30,836 bases of DNA from Saccoglossus kowalevskii (lineage: Eukaryota > Hemichordata > Enteropneusta > Harrimaniidae). The notes beneath the pieces are model-generated. The model was not told the DNA's origin. It worked only from the letters and a program-made list of their open reading frames with translations, and ran no database searches. The stretch spans positions 60,786 through 91,621 of the forward strand of contig NW_003124896.1 in assembly GCF_000003605.2 (NCBI RefSeq), given 5' to 3'. This document shows, in pieces, positions 13,301 through 22,300 of this stretch; within the stretch, counting starts at the first letter, position 1, and each line of letters begins with the position of its first letter. The position numbers were made by a program, and so were the translations under genes.

Positions 13301-16300
13301 TCCAACACATGTTTGAGTTTATGATATATTGCATTTTAGAGATCAATTTACATTAAAGGGCAGTAATAAGTACATTATGTATATTAATGCTTAACTGTTG
13401 TATGGCACCAATATTGAATAAGCACGCTGTCTGCTGCCTTTAAAATAGCAGCACAAATAAGAGACAACCGAAAATCATAATTATTCATAACACTACAAAT
13501 GACTCATTAAATCAGTTATGCTTCTATTCGTCTTCATTCCTCACTGGTTGGTAAACTCTGCCTCAATGCTCACTATTAAATTAAATTGTACTTTTTCTCA
13601 AATGTTTCTTAATATTCCTTTTCTGCAGCCTGCAATCACCTTTTTAATCTGTCTTTCTTGAAACCATCTCTGCTCCAAGGTATGATTCTATATTTTCCAA
13701 GCTTGTATATTAATTTTTTCAAAGGTGGATACATTTTGAGGAGTTACTTTTTATAACAAATAACTTGTTGGTAATAAACTTCTATATTAATACAATTAAT
13801 ATCATCCACAAAAGTACATGACTATAGTTAATTTTGTGCCCTTAAATTTATCCGCCTTTGATATTTGATTATATATCCTTCTATCAGTCCTATTTTCCAA
13901 CATATATTTTTATAATATTCATTTCTGAGAAATTGACCTGCATGTACCGGTACATACAAAATTATGTTTGCACATGAACTGTAAAATACCTTATTTTAGC
14001 TGAAATTAATTTTTGATGAAAAGACATTTGACTGTTTTGTATCAAGTTTATTTTCACCGATTTTTGATGAGTTGGATGTAAAATATAGGAACAAAAGGTA
14101 TTTTCACAAGATTTTATTTCCAAGTGAAAATAAAGTACTTTACAATAATTATAAAAGCACTCAATTATCTAAGATTGCTGAAGTTGAATAAAAAATTATT
14201 GGTTCTAATAATTTGGAAAGTGTCATATTACCGGTAATAATAAAATCCTAGTTCTAGTATGGTATGTTTAATACAGATTGATATTGTAAAAAAACTGGCT
14301 TTTTAGTCTATTTTTAATTTGTTTGAATACTCTCCAGGTTATTCTAGCCAGTATTTTCCCTCCATGGTTGTTAAATTTAAAGTACAAGGATAATACAGGT
14401 GAAGTTTTGACGAGGTTCCAGAAGACTAAAATATTTATAAATGCACCAGTTGCCAAATTTTGGGGTGGAACGGTAAGTCTTAAGTATCTTCATATGATAA
14501 TGCAATTAGTTTGATAGATATTTTCCACTACTTGGAATTCTCAGTACTTTGAATATAGCACGTACGTTTGCTTGATTAAACTGTGACTAAGTTACTTTTG
14601 AACTTCTGGGGTTGACACATTTTGTGTTTTGCATTACAAATTGCACACAGAGTACAATGTTTTGTACAGAATACTGATTAGAAAATGCACTGAACTATCA
14701 GTCAAGTCATCATTGTAGTAAAGTCCTTTTCAACTTAATTTCTGTATGTAAATTTTTACAATTGCAAATAAATTTGTCACCTGTATTTGAAATCTTGATG
14801 TATGAATAAGATTAATATTTGCATCCAGCTGAAACATAGCAAAAAATTTCCAAAGTCGCATGCATTCACTCTCAAGGTACTGAGAATTGCTCAAGGTACA
14901 TTCTCTCATATTATCAATTTTCCTTTGCTAATATTTCACATTTTATGTCTGTTACAACAATGTTACACCATCATTTGCTCTACAATGTTACTACCTGTAG
15001 TAGGGCCACTAAAGATGTCTGCAGAACATCCAGCTTATTACCACATATCATTTGCTAACACACATTTTTCTCTGCCGTTCACCATATCATATCAGTTACA
15101 TATGTTTTAAAAATGCAAAGCAACTCACTGATTCATGACTGAGTTTGATTAGTTTTAAAAAAATCACCAAATCTTCTTTACCAATTATGACTGTGCTGTA
15201 TAGTCAAAATATTAAATTGTAAATTTTGGCAGTTTAGTTTATTTACTATTAATACCCTGTACTGGATTTCCAGGTAACATAAATAATACTGCATTAATGA
15301 ACAGCGCCCTCAATCACTTATAAAGTGATCATTAACTTCAATCATTTATTTACTATAACTGCATGTATATTGTTTCCTTTCAGTTTTTATACATAATATT
15401 TCTACTGTGGTACAGCTATGCTATTCTCTTTAACTTTGGTTCTACTCCTGACATTGGTGATATTCTTCTCTTTGGCTGGATTTGTACACTTATGGTAGAA
15501 GAATTCAGACAGGTATATTTCAATCCCAAACAGTATTAATGTAGATTTGTTCACATTCTGATATTGGGGACCCTCTTGGAGTCTTGTCTTCAGACACCAT
15601 GTAGAATATGTTATGGTACATACATGGTTTTTCATGCACCAGCTGCTGATGTAGCATTTCCCTTCACATCTTGAATTCAGTTCACAATTAATATAGTCAT
15701 ATCATAATCTTTGTGTAAGTTAATGTATTCAATGATAAAATAATCGCACAAGTTTAGGATTGTAAACACCACAGTTGTGTTCAGTTGTATGTAAACACAT
15801 GAAGCCATGGCTGAGTTAAGTGTTTATAAGACATGATAAAACACATTGTGATAACAATTATAAATTACTGGCTACACCAAAATGGTAAAATTGAAAGATT
15901 CAATTGCCTGGCACACTGTATCGCGACAAACTAAGCCTAATGTGCCTAACAAAAGGCTTGTTGTAGACCTTGTGATTTTCTCATTATAAGTTCAATGCAT
16001 ACCACCTGACGTTGAAAGGTCCATTCTAATGCATGTAGTAGTCAATCGGTATTTGTTAGAGGCTCTATGTGATGCTGCTGGTTTGTAAACCCATGCTGGA
16101 CCATCATTTTTAATAGTTAAGGAAGAACTCTATCTTGCACATTTGCTATAAGCTACATAGTCTTAACCAAGGTGCAAGAGCTGCACATATTAGTGTAGGT
16201 TTTCAAAATATGTGAGATTTACTACAATATAATTTAATACTGCTTACAAAATATTTGATCAGTAGAATTAATATCAGTTATGTACTTATTAGCTACTTTT

Positions 16301-19300
16301 TGGCTTGTTGTTATTATTCTAACAGTCTGCTAACTTTCTTTAACGAATGGTTTTTCTTCAGCATTTACTAGGAAAGTACTCTTTATTTGTTCCAACAATA
16401 CTGATTTACGAGGAAAACAACTGTTTTTCAGAATTTTTTCAGAACATGACTCAAGTAAAGAGTGCAACATTTCCCTCAATATTAAAAATAATTCAATTTT
16501 TAAACAACACTCTGGATTCAAACCAATGATTTTCAGATCAGATAACGTGCATGCATGTTCACTCGACTGAATGAGCTGAGCAGTGGTTTGTGGTTGAAAA
16601 GCATACATGTAGTTTTAATACTATGATATGTATATGAATCAGGTGTGATTTCTACAGGTCATTGGTTTATTCTTCTATGCAAAAAGAGTTACATAAAAAA
16701 ATGTACGCAACACGCAACCCGTTGACTGCAAAAAAAAAACTCTTAAAAGCCACTACATTGGCAGTATTACTTTGTTAAAGTACGGCAACTTTAATGCTTA
16801 TGGTAGTTAACAGGGTTGAGGTTCTAGTAAATGTCTGTGGCACACTTAACAGAAATTAAAAATTTAGGGCAGGGCTTGACTGTTTACTAGAACCTCAACT
16901 TCAAACAAGACATTATTAAACTACTGTTAGTGTGCCTCATAGCCGTATTTTAACTATCAGTTAACTGTTACATGTACATTAGTAATTACACTCACAATAT
17001 GAATACAACCATTACATTAGCATTTTACGCTGCATTAAACACAGAGATATTGTTTTCTCATCACAAATTCACAAAATAGTCCCGTTTATAGTCTGCACTT
17101 TCCATAAAAAAATTGGGGCAAAAATACCAAATTTTTTTGAGTAAAAACTGAAAATGGACTCAAATTTTGTCTGTAGGCTCCAAAATTTTATTTCCAGAAA
17201 TATTGAAGAAGATAAGAAAAAAGTGCAGACAAATTTGGGCAAGAAAGTCTGGTGGTGAAAAAAAAGGAATAAATGTATGGGTCACATGGTTAAGAATGAT
17301 ATAACTCGCATAATAATTAAATTAACAATTTGTTTATATCATTTAACAGTCACTGATACCGGAAGAGCATGAATCTGTTGACCAAAATCTCAAGAAGTGG
17401 GCCAGTAGTTGGTGGAATATAATGGACTTTCTGTCAATAGCACTGGCAATTAGCGGTTTCACTCTACGATGGTTTGAACCCACATTTGAAGCAGCAAGGG
17501 CTCTGTATGCTGTCAACTGTTCCCTGTTTATTCTGCGCATCATGAGGATGTTTTCACTGAACAGTACACTTGGTCCAAAACTCATCATGATTGGCAAGAT
17601 GGTAGGTTGTCCACTGAAACTATTGCCTTGTTATGAGCTGGCTCAAACTTAAAAATACAAATTTTTATTCATTTATTTCTATCAACACAACAAACTAATT
17701 CTTTTTATTTATATAAATATCTATAAATGTCAATGGCTGTTGAAATCCAACCAGCCTACTAATGAACATGTGACATATTGACATTACTTGAAAATGTTCC
17801 AATGTTTATTTCATGGGCCAATAGAAACCTCTTGTTTCAGTTTGGATTTTGAAATTTATAAATATTTGTTTGAAAGCAATGATATTTTTGACTTTTTCTT
17901 GAAAACTATAGCTCAATTGAATTGATATGTTGGTACCTTGGATGGACTTCTATTAGATTAGTTTCTTCTGTGCATCAGGGGAACACTCCAGGCAGGCTCT
18001 GCTGAAACATCAGAGCTATTTTGACGATCAGGTTACTTGTTTACTATAGCAAAAAAGAATTTAAAGTTTAGAAAATTTAGTGTGTTTGTTTCTTTCAGTT
18101 AATAGAGATGATGTTGTTCCTTGTCATACTACTGGTGTTCCTCATCAGCTATGGCGTGGCATCACAGGCATTGCTATACCCAAATAGACGCACTGCATAC
18201 TGGGGAATATTCAGAGATGTTGTGTATATGCCATATTTTCAAATCTATGGAGAGTTATTCCTTGAAGAGCTTGATCCTCATTTCGGTGAGCTTTACAGTG
18301 TACCGGTATATCATTTTCAACATTTTATACAACTTGAGTTTGAGTGATGAAAGTTACATCCAGGATGAGCTGCAAACTTATGATCTTCCAGTGATGAGCT
18401 TTTAGTTATTCAACTTTGCAGTTAAAAAATTATGAACTAGGTGATATACTACCAGTATTGGATTAGTTTAGTGCATATTCGCTAATGTTATGTACATGTA
18501 CATGGCCCACAACTCAAGCAATCACAAATTTACAACAAGTGACTACTGTAAAATACTTTATTTCCCTTGGAATTAAATTTTCGCTAATTTCACTGAAGAA
18601 ATGGTTCAGTGAAAATAAAATCCAGCGAATATACCTTTTTTTCTATATTTTATATTCAACTCGTCAGAAATCAGTGAAATAAATTCTATAAAAAACACCC
18701 AAAAAGTTTTTTCAGCAAAAATTAATTCCAGCTATTAAAATAAAGTATTTTACAGTAATTGGTCAGCACTTCAAATACTGGTACTCAATAATTCTTCATC
18801 ATCATCAATTATTCATATAATTAAATATGGTTCAAATTTAAATGTACTGTAAATGCATTAATTATTCACAGTTTTTTTATTTCAATATTTCTGTTGATAA
18901 GTAAAATTTGCTAAATTGAATCCATGTGAAAATGTGGAATAATAACAGAACTCATTGTTTCCCTGTAAATGTCCATGATTTTAAAAGCCAAGAATATTGC
19001 TAAAAACATCAAATTAGTGAAATTAAATTGCAGTAAAAAAAAAAATTTACAGAATTGCTTTAAATTGAATTTAAATATTATTTTTTTTCTGTTTTAGTTG
19101 ATGGCGAGAACCCAGTATGTGATGCCAGTAGTGTAGACCCCACACAGAGCTGTTCTACGGGACACCCGTTAGTCCCTCTATTATTGGCTGGTTATCTAAT
19201 TGTCGGGAATGTATTGTTACTTAATTTGCTTATTGCTATATTCAGGTAAGTGTAAACTCCTCCGATCAAACAAATAAAAAAGATTTTGTATTTTTTTTTG

Positions 19301-22300
19301 CATGTGGCCACTAAGGCTGAAAAAATAGTTTTGCTTTCCGTTACAGGGAAAATTGAAAAATGATTTTTTTTTGTAATAAGAATAACATAACAATAAGATA
19401 TATTCAATATTTAACATTCATGAAATGAGACTTTCAAATGTTTGCATTAAAGATTGATTGATATCAACAAAACATTTTCTGAAACGGAAAACAATTCCCG
19501 TACTCTACCATTATATAGGGCACGTCATTGGTATGTTAAATTCTAACAGAAAATGTGTAGGCAACAGATTTCAACCTGACACATACAATGACGAGAAGCA
19601 AAACTTTTTTTGGGCTCAAATGGTGATGAGCAGCAGAATTATAGAATTTAAACTTAATTTGCATATACGATCTACCCTTGTTAGCTAAGCCAATAAGAGA
19701 CCAACTTGATGATTATCAGCGCAGTACACACATACCTGCATATGATATTTAGGCAAACTTCACTATGGCAGATCAGAGTTTAATTGTCATGTCAAGTTGA
19801 ACATACACCTTTACATAAATATTTTAAGTATGACCATTGTGATGTGTTAATTCTTTCAGTTTTGTGTTCGAGGAAATTCAAACCAACTCTTTACAAGTTT
19901 GGAAGTATGACGTTTATCAACTTGTTATGGAATTTGACGACAGGCCGCCATTGGCCCCACCATTTATTATCTTCAGTCATATATATTTGCTGTTTAAATG
20001 GTTTTTCAGGAGAATGAAAAAGCGAACTGTAACAGGTAAGCTAGAACACTTGTCCTTATTATGTAGTCACTTTGTTTCGTCACAAGAAGTGCTGTCTCAG
20101 CACAGACCTGTGTCATATGACTCCTTACTAGCCGATTTTCGCTAAAATAGCACTTTGTCGCCATTTACGCCAGTGTTTATACACAAAACTTGATAAGTCT
20201 TTTAACAATTTAAGTTACTTTTCAATCACTTATTTTAGTGAAATATTGTTTAGTGAGTGAAATATTAATGTCATACATAATTCAATCTTTGGAACAGAAA
20301 AAACTAAGACATAATATACAATAATAAAATTTGTGTTTGAAATTCGTAATTTGCCGCGTAATTTCAGGTTTCAACTATCTTGACATAGAACATCCTTGAA
20401 CGCAATAAAATCATGTGAGGAATGCCTTCTGGAACAGCAACTAGCAGCGTAAACTGATTGCAAATTGTACGCATTTTTAGATTCAGTTCATTTTTACAGT
20501 ACATGTATTACAAGTTTCATTTATTATTATTTAGTAAAGAAATCACTAAAACGCTTTATAATATGTGTAAAATTTCGAAATGTTCAAAGTTTTTAACAAA
20601 CTCCCGGCACTCCTTGCATATTACGGTATGCATCAGATGAGTATTGAGAGGACGCCACCTTGCATCGTCAATGATGTCATCCTCACAATGATCATTTCAT
20701 ATGCATTGGTGATCTGTTATTGTATTGTTTATTTCATTTTCAGCCCAAACATATTCCAGTAAACATCTGGAGATATTATGGCTACTTGAAAAAGATTCGG
20801 CAGCCAGCTATCGAAAGAAAAAAATGCACGAAGAGAAAGCTACTATTGAAGAAAAAATTAATAAAATAGAAAAAAAGTGAGTTGCTCTTTGTTGATTGAA
20901 GTACTGACAATTGGATAACAAGTACTGGATAAGTTACTCAACAAATTTAAGCACATGACAGTAATATTATTGCAAACTCACTTTGACCTTTTCACCACAA
21001 GTTCCCTCTTTTTCAGCAAAAATTCACAGAATAGTTCCATTTATAGTCTGCGCTTTCTTTCAGAAGATTGAGACAAAAATAGCTGAATTTTAAATTGAAA
21101 GATGGCTCCAAAATTATTTTCAGAAACATTAAAGAATATGTTGAACTTCAGCATGCAAAATTGTCAAAGAAAGTACTTTCCGTAAATTGGTGTCTGTTCA
21201 AAATACAAGCAGCCTCTCGGCTGAGATAGCTCCGCTGTTAGCAATGCACGTTTCAATTAAAGAACTGAAGATATCATTAGAAAATGTACAAATCTGAGAG
21301 AAGTCTACCTGAGATACCTATAAGTATAACATCAATTGGACTTTTGGTTTCTAACAAGATTTTGAAAATATCACTTTTTACCAAAAATTGACAAAATTTT
21401 CATCAAAATTAGAGAATTGAAAATATCATCACGAAATGAACAAATCTGAGAGAGGTCTGCCCAAGGTACATATACACCAAGTATCAAAACGATAAGAATT
21501 GTAGTTTTCAAGAAGAAGTCGAAGAAGTAAAAAGTTGACTCGGACGACGGACATCGACTGACCCCAACGGATAATCACTCGTATGATAAGCTCTGCTCGG
21601 CAAAGTCAACAAAGGAGCTAAAAATAAAAAAAAATGTCATCAATACTTTATTCACTTATGAACAATGTTTTTTTTTGCAGATTGGACATGATTTTAAAAT
21701 ACAATGAAACAAAGCTGCAGAAAAAGGAGATGAGGAGAGAGGGGCGACCGAGAAAGGAAGCGGGAAGAGGTAGATCTGATGGAGATGACCAAGGAAGAGA
21801 ACTTTGTAAGAGGAAAAACTCTCAACCTGCCACCAGGAATGGTGTTGGTGTTATACTGCCCACTATTAGTAAGCGCCATGATAATGCCATTGCGGGTCCA
21901 AGTGGGCATGATGTTACAGATGGTCACCATGGCAACATGGAAAATGCAACACAGTTGAAATATAAATATCAGAAACTGAAGGAGAGGTTTTCATCAGATG
22001 ATGAGGACAGAGTGAAAGCTAAGAAAAATAAAACCCGCAAATTTGAAAGAAAAGAAACTGGGGATGGAGAGAGAGGGATACAAATCGTGGTAGGAGAGCT
22101 AAGTGATCAAGATCAGAAGGATCACTATGTGCAGAAGAAAAGAAGACATAAGCATGAACAGAGAGATCATCACATGGATATTGTGAGGGCCCCAAGCCCA
22201 AGAAGTTCTTTGAGATTAGGCAACAGAAAGGGTGCGTCTCCAGACAGAGACCCCGATAGAAGGGTACACTTTAGTGAAGAAGATGTCTGGAAAGCAGAAG

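Larger units (their letters stand above)
15513..17349 (+). other. Intron 16
   Basis: About 1.8 kb, holding the inverted-repeat element at 16774-16953 and family D copy 2 (17051-17269). Overlapping short frames at 16330-16608 on both strands are not supported as exons: none keeps phase between S2 and S3. Confidence 0.7.
18286..19097 (+). other. Intron 18
   Basis: It holds a TACCGGTA octamer (18301), family B copy 3 and family C copy 3. No exon seen. Confidence 0.7.

Noticed and set aside
16330-16608. Overlapping frames on both strands in intron 16 as exons
   Set aside because: S2 and S3 exons join directly in phase 0. An insert here would break the membrane domain.
21694-21930. Minus-strand frames opposite the TRPM tail exon
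   Set aside because: Shadows of the long coding exon on the other strand.
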